64,000 nucleotides of DNA from JAJTZA01 sp041744075 (GCA_041744075.1 JBGTLQ010000344.1:1-64000); one strand, 5' to 3'; shown: positions 35,279-45,808, counted from the stretch's first letter. Made by a program: numbers and translations. The notes: generated by a model from the letters alone, not told the origin.

Positions 35279-38200
35279 ATGCGTTCCCCTCTGCTCGTTA
35301 TTTTGTCCACCCTGCTGCTTCCATCCGGTTGGGCTCTGGAGTCCTTTCCACCAAGTGGGTTGGCGGCCGATGATCATGTTTATGTCGTGCCCGTCGAGGT
35401 GGAGTCAGTTTCAACAGCGCCGGTTGGGATCACCTTTCGCATCCATAAAACAACCTACGCCCTGGATGTTTACCGCAAGTCTCCTGATTCCACACTTTGG
35501 GGCGCAGTTCGCACCACGATTCCCGCTGGAACAACCGCTTGGACAGACACCACTGTCGCAGTCGGCACGCCTTATGAATACCGCTTCCACGCCCTCGGAG
35601 TTCCCTCGGCATGGGACAGCACCAATGTCCGCACCTACGTTTTGGCGGGCATCGATGTCGACCGCACAAGTTCCCGGGGGCGCGTTGTTTTGGTCATGCC
35701 GTCGTCGATCCAGACGCCCCTCGCTTCGGAGATCGCCCGCTTCAAACGCGATCTCATCGGTGACGGTTGGACTGTGCACGATGTTATCACCCCCGACGGG
35801 CGAACCGACTGGAGTTGCGCCCAGGATGGTCATCATGTGCAAATCCGCGATGACATTCGCACCATCTACAACGCTCATCCCGGCGAGGTTAAGCACGTGA
35901 TTTTGCTTGGCCGCGTGCCGCAGCCACGCTCCGGTCAGCGCGTCTATTACCGCCCAGACGGCCACGGCGACCTCGGGGCGGTTGCTGCTGACATGTATTA
36001 CGCCGACGTGGATAACACTTGGACCGATACCATGACCCTCAGTTCGCCTGGCACTGTGGACAATCGTTGGCAGAATGTCCCAGGCGACGGACGGTTTGAT
36101 CAGTCCCACTTCCGTCATCTCACCCAGGCCTTCGAAATGGGCTGGGGCCGTATCGACTTTCGCGGTGCCATTAATGGCGGTGACGAGATCGGCGCGCTGC
36201 GCAACTATCTCAACAAGCTCCACGATTACAAACACGCCCAAAACGGCTTCGTTCCCGGTCGCCGCTCCATCGTTCGCGACGCCGGTGGGCTCTACAAAAA
36301 CGTCCAAGAAGAGTTCTTCAAAACCATCACTCCCCTCTCTGGCCTCGCCGACCTCGACCACATCAACGGCAATGACCTCCCCAACTCCCCTGGCCTGCCC
36401 GAGGCCCAATACACCTTCGACAATGGCCCCTACCTTTACATTTTTATGGCGGGCAACGAACCCAACCAACCCGCCGACAATGCCCGTGCGGTTTTTTGGA
36501 CCGGCTTCAAGAGCCACGTCGGTTACCCCGACCTCACTTCATGGACCCGCTCCCGCCTCGCTGAGCCCAACGGTTGGACTCTTTCCTGGACCTTCGCTCC
36601 GCCACGAGGCCGCTACGTCTATCACCGCATGGCCCTCGGTGGCAGCATGGGCGATGTGATGAAGGCCACCATCAACAACCAGAGCAGCAGTTCCGGTCTT
36701 TATGGTTCTGCGGTTAAAAACTATATCAATGGTGCTTGGACCGTGCAAAGCCCTGCAGGCACCACGAATGACTACGGCGGATTCACATTTCATGGCCACA
36801 TGGGGGATCCGACTCTTCGCGATCAAATGATGAAATCTCCCGATTGGGTGCGTGGACGGCTTCAAAACAACGGAGCGCAGGTCGCTGTCGAATGGCTCGC
36901 CTCGCCTGACGCCACGCATGGCTATGATGTTTATTCCGCCGTTTCCGAATTTGGCCCCTACACCAAACGCAATGTTTCGCCGCTTCATCCCAACGGCACG
37001 ACCGGTGAACTTGCATGGACCGACACCGCTCCGCCTTTTGACCCTGTCTTTTACATGGTCCGCGCCCGCAAGCTGGAAGAGACACCTTCCGGTTCCTACC
37101 TCAATGCCTCCGTCGGCCGCATCGTCGAGGTCGAGCGGTCCCCAGCACCGTTTGCCATCGCCACGACGTCGCTGCCGAATGCGTATTTGGAATCGGCTTA
37201 CCAATTCCAATTGCAAAGCAGCGGCGGCAATCCGCCGACTGCCTGGTCCATCACCGGTGGCAGCCTGCCCGATGGATTGAGCCTCTCTGTATCCGGCATT
37301 ATCTTCGGCATACCAACCAATGCCGGTTCCTACAGCATCACGGTTCAAACGACTGATCTTCAGGGGGCTGTGCAATCCGTCACGCTCGACCTCCATGTGG
37401 ACATGTTCTTCAGTTGGCCGCTGCTGCCCAATGGCGATCTCTCCACACCGCCGACTTACACCGGAGCACTAAACCAAAACACTCACAGCAACTGGCACCA
37501 CCCCAATCCCAGCACCCAGTGGTATTATGACGCTGGCAATGGCTGGTCCGCCACCGCCCGCGATGGTGCCAATGGCGCAGGCGCTCAGCCTGGCATCGCT
37601 TACGTCATTGCCGACGGCAAAACACAATCCGGTGCGGTTGCCTTTCGCTTTGCTGTCAAAAATACCGACGGCTCCGGCACTCCAAATCGCCTCGACTACA
37701 GCATCTACGGTATCAACGGCAACTTCTCGTGGAATTACTGGGACGCCGGTTCCAATCCCTCCGGCGACGCGACCCTGCTCCTCATCGACTCCATAAGCGG
37801 TGACTTCGACTGGACCAATTTCAAGACATCGGCTCTCCAGGTCGGCGAGGGATACGACTATTACGTCATTCGTTTCTTCCCGAACAACGTTGAAACCGCG
37901 CAGGGCGACTTTATGGCAATCGACAACCTGGCATGGTCCACCGCTGTGCCGCCTCCGGTTTTTTATGATGTCACCTTTTCGGCTGGTGCCAACGGCAGTC
38001 TCACGGGAGACCTCATTCAGAATGTGGTGAGCGGCGGCAGCACCAGCGCCGTCACCGCCGTGCCTGCCGAAGGATACGAACTCGCCCAGTGGACATGGAC
38101 AGGCGGCGGTTCCGCCACTTCCAACCCGTTGGTGATCTCCGGTCTCTCCAGCGACTTGACAGTCACCGCAAGCTTCCAACCTTTTAACCACCCGCCGATT

Positions 38201-41077
38201 TCGAGCATCACCTCGCCGGACGACGGTTCATCTTTTCCCAAAAACACGGCCATCACGTTCGGCGGCACCGGCAGCGACGTGGAAGATGGCCCGATTGGCA
38301 GCGCCACGTGGACGTCTTCCATTGATGGAGCATTTCATCCGACCGGCGGCACTTACGCTGGACTCTCACCCGGCTCACACACCATCACCCGCACTGTCAC
38401 CGACAGCGGCGGCAAGACGGGCTCCGACAACATCAACATCACGATCCTCGAACCCGTCCTTCGCATTGCCACGGCCGATGTCATGGTGCGCGGCGACGGC
38501 TCCAACGCCTCCACCAACTTCGGCTCCGGCACCCCCATCCGCACCCGCACCAGCGAATTGGCAGAAGGACTCTACCGCTTCGATGTGTCGAGTGTGCCAG
38601 GAACGCTTGTATCCGCAACGCTTCGGTTTGTTCTCTCCAATGCCGACGGCGGTGCAATGAACGTCCGCGAGCTGACAGACAATTCGTGGACCGAATTGGG
38701 TGTCACTTACAACTCGCGCCCGGCGCACGGAAACATCATCGGTCAGATCCAGGCTCCCACCGCCGCAGCTGGCACCGCCATGGAACTCGACGTCACCACC
38801 TATGTCTCCACACAACTGGCTTCAGGCGTTGCCTCCTTTGCCACTACCGGAACCGGCTCGCTTGTGCGCGTTCATTCCCGCGAATCCTCGACGGCAGCTA
38901 ATCATCCGCGGCTGATCCTTGTTTATACCCTTGGCGATCCCATCCCACCGCCCAACACCCCGCTCTGGATGCCTTCCATCTTCCAGAATGGCATGGTGCT
39001 TCAACGCGGTCAGCCGATTGCAATCTTCGGCAGGGCCAATGCCGGGGAGTCGATCAACGTGACATTTGGCGAACAGAACAAAACCACCGTTGCCGATGGA
39101 ATGGGTGATTGGACCGTCTATTTGGATGCCGAAACGGCTTCAGTGACCGGTCGCACGCTCACCGTTCAAGGCGCCTCCAACACCCTGACCTTCACGGATG
39201 TTCTTGTGGGGGAAGTCTGGCTGCTCTCGGGGCAATCGAACATGGCTCGCTCACTCGCACAAAGTAACACCACGACCAATGCGGCCAACGATGTGGCTGC
39301 GTTGGAGGCGCAGGTCAATGCCAACAGCCTAAGGAACATCCGCATGTTCCGGCAGAACCTCGTGGAATCCGAAACTCCGGCGGACGACGTGGACGGCGGT
39401 GTTTGGAGTGTGGTGGAGGCATCCAATCTCAATGCCGTTCGGAATTTCAGCGGGCTGGGTTTGTATTTCGGACGCAAATTGCATGAAGACACCGGTGTCC
39501 CGGTGGGCTTGGTGAGCGCCGCTTGGGGGGCTCGGTCGATTCAGCGTTTTATCGATGCGGAATACAGCCAGAACGACCGCCACGTAAAGCAGCTGGCCGA
39601 TGCGGACGCGAGCTCCAGCCGGATTTATAATAAGATGATCTTCCCGCTTGCCCCTTACACGATGAAGGGTTGCTTGTGGTATCAGGGGGAGAGCAATGTT
39701 TCGTTCGCTTGGATTTACTATAAGCAGCTAACGACCATGATTGTGAACTGGCGGGAGCTCTGGGGACAGGACGAGTTCCATTTCGGCATCGTGCAACTTT
39801 CCAATTGGTCGGCGGATACCTCGAATCTGGCCAACCTCGAACAGCAATGGGATCTTCGTCAGGCGCAAGACTACGTGGATCAAGTCGTTGAGGACACCTT
39901 CCTCGCCAGCTTCGTTGATGCCGAGCTTTATGGGGCAGACCCGATTCATCCTCCCGTGAAGAAAGTTATCGGGGATCGTCTGGCCATTCGAGCCATGGAC
40001 GAAGTTTATGATTTGGGCGACCGACCGGCCCATCCCCGCTATGCCGGGCACTCGATTTCTGGCAATCAGGTGACGGTGAATTTTGATCAAGTTGGGGGTG
40101 GTTTGAGCACAACCGATGCCCAGCCACCGAGCGGTTTCCATGTGGCCGGTGCCGACCGCGTGTGGGTGGCGGCGGATGCGGCGATTGTTGGAAACACCAT
40201 CGTGGTATCAGCTGCGGGTGTGTCCAATCCCGTCGCGGTTTCTTATCACACACGCGACGCCAACGGCATGAACCTCTACACCAACGAAGGCTGGCCGGTG
40301 CTGCCATTTGCCACCGACCGGTGGGCACCGACGACCGGTTGGACACCGACCCGCCAGGAAGGGGCGACGCGTGCCGTGCTCTTTTATTATCCGGTGGACA
40401 CCCAGGTTTTCGTCAAAGGCGATAACATCATGCTGACGGCCGACGCCACGATCAATTTCAACAACACGTCGCTCGAAATGCAGCAGGTGGAGTTCTTCAA
40501 CGGTGCCACCAAAATCGGAGAAGCCACGGGGTCTCCGGCCGTCTTCAACTGGTCAGGAGTTCCGGCTGGGACTTACACGATCACCGCGAAGTCGAAATCA
40601 TCGCCTGACAATATCGAGCAAACTTCAGAAACGGTCACGATCACCGTGGCAGATCAGGACCCCTTCGTCGCTTGGGCGACCTACTTCGAGCTAACCGGTG
40701 ATGATGCTGATCCTCTGGCCGATTTTGACGGCGACGGCGTGCCGAACCTGCTCGAATATGCCTCGGGTGGCAACCCGACCATTCCCGACAGAGCGCAACT
40801 CCCCGCGTTGCACAGCGCCGAAGTTGGCGATAACACCCATCTGACCCTGACCTTCTCGCGAGTCGCTGATCCAGACCTTGTTTATGAAGTGTGGGGCAGC
40901 AACGACCTTTCCGATTGGGGAGCCTTACCCATCTGGTACTCCTCCGGCGAGTTGAACAGCGAGGGCGAAGTCACCGTCACCGACTCGGTGAACATTGCCG
41001 ATCAACCCCGCCGCTTCCTGCGCTTAAATGTGCGCAGGGGATTTTGGGAACCAAGCCTCCCGGTCTCGCCCCCTTAA
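35279..41077 (+). CDS. Giant multidomain secreted protein with sialate O-acetylesterase domain
   Basis: A 1932-residue exported protein (signal MRSPLLVILSTLLLPSGWALE). Domains seen in order: about 130-480, a gingipain/C25-like peptidase-like region (RVVLVMPSSIQ, VKHVILLGRVPQ, YLYIFMAGNEP) whose His-Cys dyad I cannot find; an FN3-like part; 628-705, a putative Ig (He_PIG, WSITGGSLPDGLSL); about 710-885, a beta-sandwich; 898-968, an InlB/List-Bact-type repeat; 971-1059, a PKD/Ig-like domain; 1060-1218, a DNRLRE-type domain; 1220-1690, a sialate O-acetylesterase (SASA, SGNH) with Ser1320 (SGQSNMA) and Asp1554/His1557 (DPIHPP); then an Ig-like domain and a thrombospondin-3-like calcium loop (DDADPLADFDGDGVPNLLEY). 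It would act outside the cell on acetylated glycans. Confidence 0.88.
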   Translation: MRSPLLVILSTLLLPSGWALESFPPSGLAADDHVYVVPVEVESVSTAPVGITFRIHKTTYALDVYRKSPDSTLWGAVRTTIPAGTTAWTDTTVAVGTPYEYRFHALGVPSAWDSTNVRTYVLAGIDVDRTSSRGRVVLVMPSSIQTPLASEIARFKRDLIGDGWTVHDVITPDGRTDWSCAQDGHHVQIRDDIRTIYNAHPGEVKHVILLGRVPQPRSGQRVYYRPDGHGDLGAVAADMYYADVDNTWTDTMTLSSPGTVDNRWQNVPGDGRFDQSHFRHLTQAFEMGWGRIDFRGAINGGDEIGALRNYLNKLHDYKHAQNGFVPGRRSIVRDAGGLYKNVQEEFFKTITPLSGLADLDHINGNDLPNSPGLPEAQYTFDNGPYLYIFMAGNEPNQPADNARAVFWTGFKSHVGYPDLTSWTRSRLAEPNGWTLSWTFAPPRGRYVYHRMALGGSMGDVMKATINNQSSSSGLYGSAVKNYINGAWTVQSPAGTTNDYGGFTFHGHMGDPTLRDQMMKSPDWVRGRLQNNGAQVAVEWLASPDATHGYDVYSAVSEFGPYTKRNVSPLHPNGTTGELAWTDTAPPFDPVFYMVRARKLEETPSGSYLNASVGRIVEVERSPAPFAIATTSLPNAYLESAYQFQLQSSGGNPPTAWSITGGSLPDGLSLSVSGIIFGIPTNAGSYSITVQTTDLQGAVQSVTLDLHVDMFFSWPLLPNGDLSTPPTYTGALNQNTHSNWHHPNPSTQWYYDAGNGWSATARDGANGAGAQPGIAYVIADGKTQSGAVAFRFAVKNTDGSGTPNRLDYSIYGINGNFSWNYWDAGSNPSGDATLLLIDSISGDFDWTNFKTSALQVGEGYDYYVIRFFPNNVETAQGDFMAIDNLAWSTAVPPPVFYDVTFSAGANGSLTGDLIQNVVSGGSTSAVTAVPAEGYELAQWTWTGGGSATSNPLVISGLSSDLTVTASFQPFNHPPISSITSPDDGSSFPKNTAITFGGTGSDVEDGPIGSATWTSSIDGAFHPTGGTYAGLSPGSHTITRTVTDSGGKTGSDNINITILEPVLRIATADVMVRGDGSNASTNFGSGTPIRTRTSELAEGLYRFDVSSVPGTLVSATLRFVLSNADGGAMNVRELTDNSWTELGVTYNSRPAHGNIIGQIQAPTAAAGTAMELDVTTYVSTQLASGVASFATTGTGSLVRVHSRESSTAANHPRLILVYTLGDPIPPPNTPLWMPSIFQNGMVLQRGQPIAIFGRANAGESINVTFGEQNKTTVADGMGDWTVYLDAETASVTGRTLTVQGASNTLTFTDVLVGEVWLLSGQSNMARSLAQSNTTTNAANDVAALEAQVNANSLRNIRMFRQNLVESETPADDVDGGVWSVVEASNLNAVRNFSGLGLYFGRKLHEDTGVPVGLVSAAWGARSIQRFIDAEYSQNDRHVKQLADADASSSRIYNKMIFPLAPYTMKGCLWYQGESNVSFAWIYYKQLTTMIVNWRELWGQDEFHFGIVQLSNWSADTSNLANLEQQWDLRQAQDYVDQVVEDTFLASFVDAELYGADPIHPPVKKVIGDRLAIRAMDEVYDLGDRPAHPRYAGHSISGNQVTVNFDQVGGGLSTTDAQPPSGFHVAGADRVWVAADAAIVGNTIVVSAAGVSNPVAVSYHTRDANGMNLYTNEGWPVLPFATDRWAPTTGWTPTRQEGATRAVLFYYPVDTQVFVKGDNIMLTADATINFNNTSLEMQQVEFFNGATKIGEATGSPAVFNWSGVPAGTYTITAKSKSSPDNIEQTSETVTITVADQDPFVAWATYFELTGDDADPLADFDGDGVPNLLEYASGGNPTIPDRAQLPALHSAEVGDNTHLTLTFSRVADPDLVYEVWGSNDLSDWGALPIWYSSGELNSEGEVTVTDSVNIADQPRRFLRLNVRRGFWEPSLPVSPP

Positions 41078-41227
41078 TTGACAATTCGTGCGATCCGGGC
41101 ATCCCGATCAAAGGGAAGCGAGTCTGTCGGCCTGGCTCGGCATGGTGAGAGGAACAGATTTTTGCGTATCAGATTGCGCAGCCCGATTGTTGTTTAGAAC
41201 GCAAACATCCCGCAATGGTGAAAGGGC

Positions 41228-43843
41228 ATGTCTTTTTCACCTTCCCCAACCCTCGTTCATCTGGAGCGAGCCCTTTTCACAGCCGGGTTCTTGTTGGCTG
41301 CTATCACTCTGTCTGGGGCGTCGCAGGATTCGAGCACGTTCAGCGAGGAGCCGCCCTCGACCTCCGGGGATCTCCGGTCCGGGACCGTGCAGGAGGAAGA
41401 TGGGAAGGTGCAAGGCGAGGACAAGCTTTCGCCGAATGGCGCGACGGTTGAGTCGGTTTTTGCCGTAGCACCGGATTGTCTTGCAGTTCGGCTGATCGAC
41501 CGGACGGTTGAAAGCGGCCACCGGGAACCCTATGTCGCACAGCCGGATGATGACTTGCGGCCAACGGATGGGGATGTTCCCGCATGGACACCGGAGGGGA
41601 TCCGGCTGGTTCCCAAAACCACTCACCTCCACCGGAAGGTGGATGGCACCATGCGCAAACTGGGCGTGGTTTATTATCCCTTTCCGGATTTCAAACCCCA
41701 CCTCTGGACCGAACACATCCTTGGTGAGCCGCTCAATCTGGAGACTGTGGACTCCCCACGGGCATATCGGATCCGGTCCGAAGATGATCCTGCCTATGCC
41801 AAGCCGCTCGAGCCCATCGCCGTCCACCGCAAAACAAAGCCAAACGATGGAAACGATCTCACCTCGGAAAAAACGCTTGAGCATACAATCTCCCTTCGCC
41901 TGCCCCACCCGCTGCGTGAGGGTGCCACTTATGAGATCGAATTTTCCGAGCTGAAGGAGGCCTCGGTGACTTACCATCATGATTCCCGCAAAAATCCGAG
42001 TGATGCCATCCACATTAACCACATCGGCTACCGTCCCGATGATCCGTTCAAGCGGGCGTATTTTTCTTTTTGGACGGGGAACGACGGAGGCGTGGACCAT
42101 GCACCGGAAGCGTTCGAGATTCTCGATGAGTCAAGCCGGGAGACCGTGCATCGTGGGAAGATCGCAGGCACTTTTCCCGCTTCCCGCGCGGAAGGCTTCC
42201 GCACGAAGCGCAACTTCGTCGGCGCGGATGTTCACTTCTTCGATTTCCATGAATTCGGCACGCCGGGCACCTACCGCATTCATGTCCCGGGCATCGGAGT
42301 GAGTCCGGCGTTCTCGATTGCCGAGGAAAGCACATGGGCGGAGGCGTTCCGGACCTCGATGCATGGACTGCTCAGCCACCGCAGCGGCCTCCGGCTCGGC
42401 CAGCCCTTTTCGGACTACGAACGTCCTCGCAACATGCATCCCGACGACGGGTTCAAGGTCTATCAAATTCCTTATACAACCATGGAGGGCGAGGCCGGCA
42501 TCGTTCGACAGGCCATCCGCGAAATGTTGGCATCGGGCGTTGCGGTCGAGAAATGGGAAACCCTGCCCGAAGGCTGGGGCGGCTACATGGACGCAGGCGA
42601 CTGGGACCGGCGCTCCGGCCACCTCATCGTCTCACGCCATCTCGCGGAACTTTTCTCGATCAATCCCGCGTTCTTTGAAAAATTCCCTTTGGCCCTACCA
42701 GAAGACGAGGCCACGGACCGCATCCCCGATTTGCTCAACGAGGTGATCTGGAATGTGGCTTTCTACCGCCGCCTGCAGGCGGGCGATGGCGGTGTGCGCG
42801 GCGGGATCGAATCGACCGAGCACCCACGTGCGGGTGAAACAAGCTGGGAGGAAAGCCTCGTCCTTGGCGTCTTCGCTCCTGACCCACTCACCTCGTACGG
42901 CCACGCCGGCGCGTCTGCACTTCTTGCCCGCCTGTTGGCTCCCTATGATGCCGATGACGCCCACGCCTACGCAGAAAGCGCCCGCAAGGCCTGGGCCTGG
43001 GCCGAGGCCAACTCCGACCGCGTGCTCAACGAGGCGGAGCAACGCGCTGCCGCCCTCCCCGAAGGCACTGACCGCTCGTTCCGCCGGGAGAACTCGGAAA
43101 AAAGCATCCGTGAGCAAAGATTTGTGGCAGCCGGCGAACTCTATGCCCTCACGCGGGAGCCGGCCTTCCATGAGGTCTTTCAATCCTTGATGCCATCCGC
43201 TGGAAGCGAGCCGGACGAACTTGGAGCGATGTTCCGCTACGCGATGCTGCCTGAGAGCGAAACCGATGCGCCCACCCGCGCTGCCGCCGTCCAGCGCATC
43301 GTCGAAGCCGCTGATCGCGCCATCGAGTTCGGTGCCCACAATGCCTTCGGCCTGCACAGCCAGGCTCCCTTCATGCCTCTCATGGGCTACACCGGATTCT
43401 ATTCGGTGCCGGAAATGGTTTGTGGTCCCGTGCTGCCCCGCGCCTACCTCCTCACCAAAAACAAACGCTACCTGCAAGCCGCGCTGCACGCCGCCCATTA
43501 TTCTGCCGGTGCCAATCCTCTGAACATGACATTCACCACCGGCGTCGGCCACCGCTACCCGCAAAATCCATTGCACATCGACAGCCGCGTGACCGGCCAG
43601 CCTGCACCAAAGGGAATTACAATCTATGGTCCGATGGATGCGAGCGAAGACTTTGGATTCAACAAGTGGGTCCACCAATGGCATCTCCAACAAATGGTCC
43701 CCAACAGCCGCACATGGCCCGCCGCCGAATGGCATGTGGACATTTTCCGCTGGCCTGCGATGTCCGAGTACACCGTCTCCCAAAGCTTTCGCCCGACCGC
43801 TTATTACTGGGGGTTCCTGGCCTCTCGGCCTGCACAGCCGTGA
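41228..43843 (+). CDS. GH9 family glycoside hydrolase with N-terminal Ig-like domain
   Basis: An 871-residue exported enzyme. GAAAGGG just before ATG 41228 is a good ribosome-binding site. Signal segment ALFTAGFLLAAITLSGAS (15-32). A CelD_N-type Ig-like module is at about 250-365 (INHIGYRPDDPFKRAYFS...). The (alpha/alpha)6 GH9 barrel is about 370-865 with the hallmark YMDAGDWDRR (Asp455/Asp458) and HYSAGANPLNMTFTTGVG with the late conserved region. GH9 members cut beta-glucans and related chains; the substrate is not readable here. First gene of a run with a deacetylase-like gene, a zinc ribbon and a sulfatase. Confidence 0.92.
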   Translation: MSFSPSPTLVHLERALFTAGFLLAAITLSGASQDSSTFSEEPPSTSGDLRSGTVQEEDGKVQGEDKLSPNGATVESVFAVAPDCLAVRLIDRTVESGHREPYVAQPDDDLRPTDGDVPAWTPEGIRLVPKTTHLHRKVDGTMRKLGVVYYPFPDFKPHLWTEHILGEPLNLETVDSPRAYRIRSEDDPAYAKPLEPIAVHRKTKPNDGNDLTSEKTLEHTISLRLPHPLREGATYEIEFSELKEASVTYHHDSRKNPSDAIHINHIGYRPDDPFKRAYFSFWTGNDGGVDHAPEAFEILDESSRETVHRGKIAGTFPASRAEGFRTKRNFVGADVHFFDFHEFGTPGTYRIHVPGIGVSPAFSIAEESTWAEAFRTSMHGLLSHRSGLRLGQPFSDYERPRNMHPDDGFKVYQIPYTTMEGEAGIVRQAIREMLASGVAVEKWETLPEGWGGYMDAGDWDRRSGHLIVSRHLAELFSINPAFFEKFPLALPEDEATDRIPDLLNEVIWNVAFYRRLQAGDGGVRGGIESTEHPRAGETSWEESLVLGVFAPDPLTSYGHAGASALLARLLAPYDADDAHAYAESARKAWAWAEANSDRVLNEAEQRAAALPEGTDRSFRRENSEKSIREQRFVAAGELYALTREPAFHEVFQSLMPSAGSEPDELGAMFRYAMLPESETDAPTRAAAVQRIVEAADRAIEFGAHNAFGLHSQAPFMPLMGYTGFYSVPEMVCGPVLPRAYLLTKNKRYLQAALHAAHYSAGANPLNMTFTTGVGHRYPQNPLHIDSRVTGQPAPKGITIYGPMDASEDFGFNKWVHQWHLQQMVPNSRTWPAAEWHVDIFRWPAMSEYTVSQSFRPTAYYWGFLASRPAQP

Positions 43844-43910
43844 CAGCTCCTAACTCATGGCCCATCTGCGGGGCTTTCTTGCAGGCGGGATGCCGTCCTT
43901 TATTTTTCTT

Positions 43911-45635
43911 ATGCTGATCTCAAACATCATTCACCGTCTGGACGGGCGGGTGGCCTCGCGTGAAGCGTTGGGATTCCAGTGGGGCGAGGCACGGCGCTTG
44001 GGTCTGCCAACGACGACTTTATTGACTTATCCGACATTGTTCGATCCGGTTGCGCTCGCCGATGCCGGGCGTTGGATCGGGCCTGGCGATGAATTGGGTC
44101 TGCATTTTCATGAGATCAAGTGCAACCGCGTGCTGGACCGTTTTGGCGTGCGCGAGCCGATGCTCTGGCTCTGGCCCCGCGAAAAACGGATCGCACTCAT
44201 TGATGAGATGGTTACGGAATTCACAAAGATCTTCGGCAAGCCGCCGGCGAGTGTTGGTGGCTATGTGATTGATGCATGGACGTTGCGAGAAATCGAGCGT
44301 CGGCATCCTTCGATTCGGACAGCCATCACAAGTTGCTTTGAGGAAGGCGTCAAAATGTATTACGGCAACAACCGGAACTGGCTGCTCTTTTCTGATGGCG
44401 GGCCGTGGAACCCGTATTTTCCATCACGGGAAAACGCGCTGGCACCGGCAGCCAACACCGAAGATGCCATCGACATCGTGGCCGTGCCTCATCTGAACCG
44501 TGACATGATCATGGCGCTATCCAGCCGCGACGACTGGTTTGCCAGCCATCCCGGCAATGTCTTCCGTGCCCGCATCAACGAAGGCGCGAAGTGTCCGTAT
44601 CTGTTTCGTTTTTATCAGGCCTGGGAACATCAGGCGGAACTCAATGGCTGGAGCTACTTGAACATTTTTGTCAGCAGTCCGTGGCTCCTTGGCAGCCACT
44701 GGTGCATAGATCGCGAGGAGGATGTCCGTGCGCTCTACACGGAAACTTTGGAATACCTTAAAGGCAGGGAAGAAGCCGGGGCGCTGCAAGTTGCGACGAT
44801 GAATGAATTCGGACGCGAGTTCCGTCAGCGGGTCCAGCCAGGGGATGCCACCATCTGCCATTGGCGGGATGAGTTGGGCCAGTCAAAGCGTGAAGTCGTT
44901 TGGTTGTCCAACGCACACCACCGCTCAACGCTCGACATGGCGCGGGGTGGCGCGCTGGTAGATTTCCGCCCTTACGACGGGCGGCTGAACCTTGACCTCG
45001 GCCCGGAATCCCAGGGCCTTTGGAATGGCAACGCGCCGTTCCTTGTGAGCACGGAACACAACGGCGGCCATTGGAACACCTCGCAGCATGCAACGGTGAC
45101 CAATGGACAACACACCGTGAGCCTTTGCGACAGGCGGCTAAGGGCGGACGTGGAGTGGACCGGCGAATGTTCTTGGATCGTTCGAGGGGAACCAACACGT
45201 TTCGATTTGGGAGGGAACGCGCTTGTTGTAGAATCCGAGTGGGAACTCAATGCCAGCGAGATGATTGCCATTCGCCGCCGTGTTCTCGAGTATCAGGGTG
45301 ACCTGTCCACCCTTCGCTTAAGCGAAATTTTTCTGGGCCGTGCGGGCACAACCGAATACCCCGAGGACCAGCGAGAGACACGCCTTCGTTCTCCCCATAC
45401 CGAATTGCAGGTCAGCTACTCGGGCACCTCTCAGGAAATCGATGGCGCCAAATGGGTTGAGGCCATGATCCCCCGGCTTGGGATCTCGTTGCGGCTTTCT
45501 GCGCAAGTTCCTGCTCTGCGGGGCACCCTTGCTGATGGGCTCCTATTTTCCCCCTCGTTCCGCCTCCAACTCGATTACGATTTTTCCAACCCCACCGTCA
45601 CATGCCTGATAACACGTCCGCTCAAAAGCCGCTGA
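43911..45635 (+). CDS. Polysaccharide-deacetylase-like protein
   Basis: About 574 residues from ATG 43911; ATG 43890 or 43857 are possible, with a weak hydrophobic N-terminus. The N-terminal half has a glycoside hydrolase/deacetylase barrel layout (WGEARRLGLPTTTLLTYPTLF, GDELGLHFHEIKCNR with metal-like His-x-His, GGYVIDAW, LNIFVSSPWLLGSHWCIDREED). The C-terminal half is beta-rich. It probably removes acetyl groups or cuts a glycan, but the usual CE4 DD motif is not clear. Its 3' end overlaps the zinc-ribbon gene. Confidence 0.7.
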   Translation: MLISNIIHRLDGRVASREALGFQWGEARRLGLPTTTLLTYPTLFDPVALADAGRWIGPGDELGLHFHEIKCNRVLDRFGVREPMLWLWPREKRIALIDEMVTEFTKIFGKPPASVGGYVIDAWTLREIERRHPSIRTAITSCFEEGVKMYYGNNRNWLLFSDGGPWNPYFPSRENALAPAANTEDAIDIVAVPHLNRDMIMALSSRDDWFASHPGNVFRARINEGAKCPYLFRFYQAWEHQAELNGWSYLNIFVSSPWLLGSHWCIDREEDVRALYTETLEYLKGREEAGALQVATMNEFGREFRQRVQPGDATICHWRDELGQSKREVVWLSNAHHRSTLDMARGGALVDFRPYDGRLNLDLGPESQGLWNGNAPFLVSTEHNGGHWNTSQHATVTNGQHTVSLCDRRLRADVEWTGECSWIVRGEPTRFDLGGNALVVESEWELNASEMIAIRRRVLEYQGDLSTLRLSEIFLGRAGTTEYPEDQRETRLRSPHTELQVSYSGTSQEIDGAKWVEAMIPRLGISLRLSAQVPALRGTLADGLLFSPSFRLQLDYDFSNPTVTCLITRPLKSR

Positions 45636-45808
45636 TCTGCCCCGCTTGCTTTGCGCGGGAAATTGATCCGGTCTTTCTCCACTTCGACCCTGAGGATGGT
45701 GGCGAATTCTATTGTCAACACTGCGGTTACACAGCCAAGACCCGCGGTGATGTGAAGGCATTCCTCCGTGATTTCCTTCGCCACAGGCACGGAGTCGGGC
45801 AGCTATGA
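45602..45808 (+). CDS. Small zinc-ribbon protein
   Basis: A 68-residue protein with two CxxC knuckles (CPAC and CQHC about 26 residues apart), a typical zinc-ribbon, then a short basic helix (AKTRGDVKAFLRDFLRHRHG). It starts inside the end of the deacetylase-like gene and its stop overlaps the sulfatase start by 4 bp, so all three are translationally coupled. Such conservation of position suggests a functional link, for example a factor helping the sulfatase or a small regulator. That is speculation. Confidence 0.75.
   Translation: MPDNTSAQKPLICPACFAREIDPVFLHFDPEDGGEFYCQHCGYTAKTRGDVKAFLRDFLRHRHGVGQL

Noticed and set aside
35411..36517. 368-codon antisense frame at the start of the giant protein
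   Set aside because: Low-complexity Val/Gly text opposite a coherent secreted protein; a shadow frame.
42695..43783. 362-codon antisense frame inside the GH9 gene
   Set aside because: Opposite the GH9 catalytic domain, with no motif of its own.
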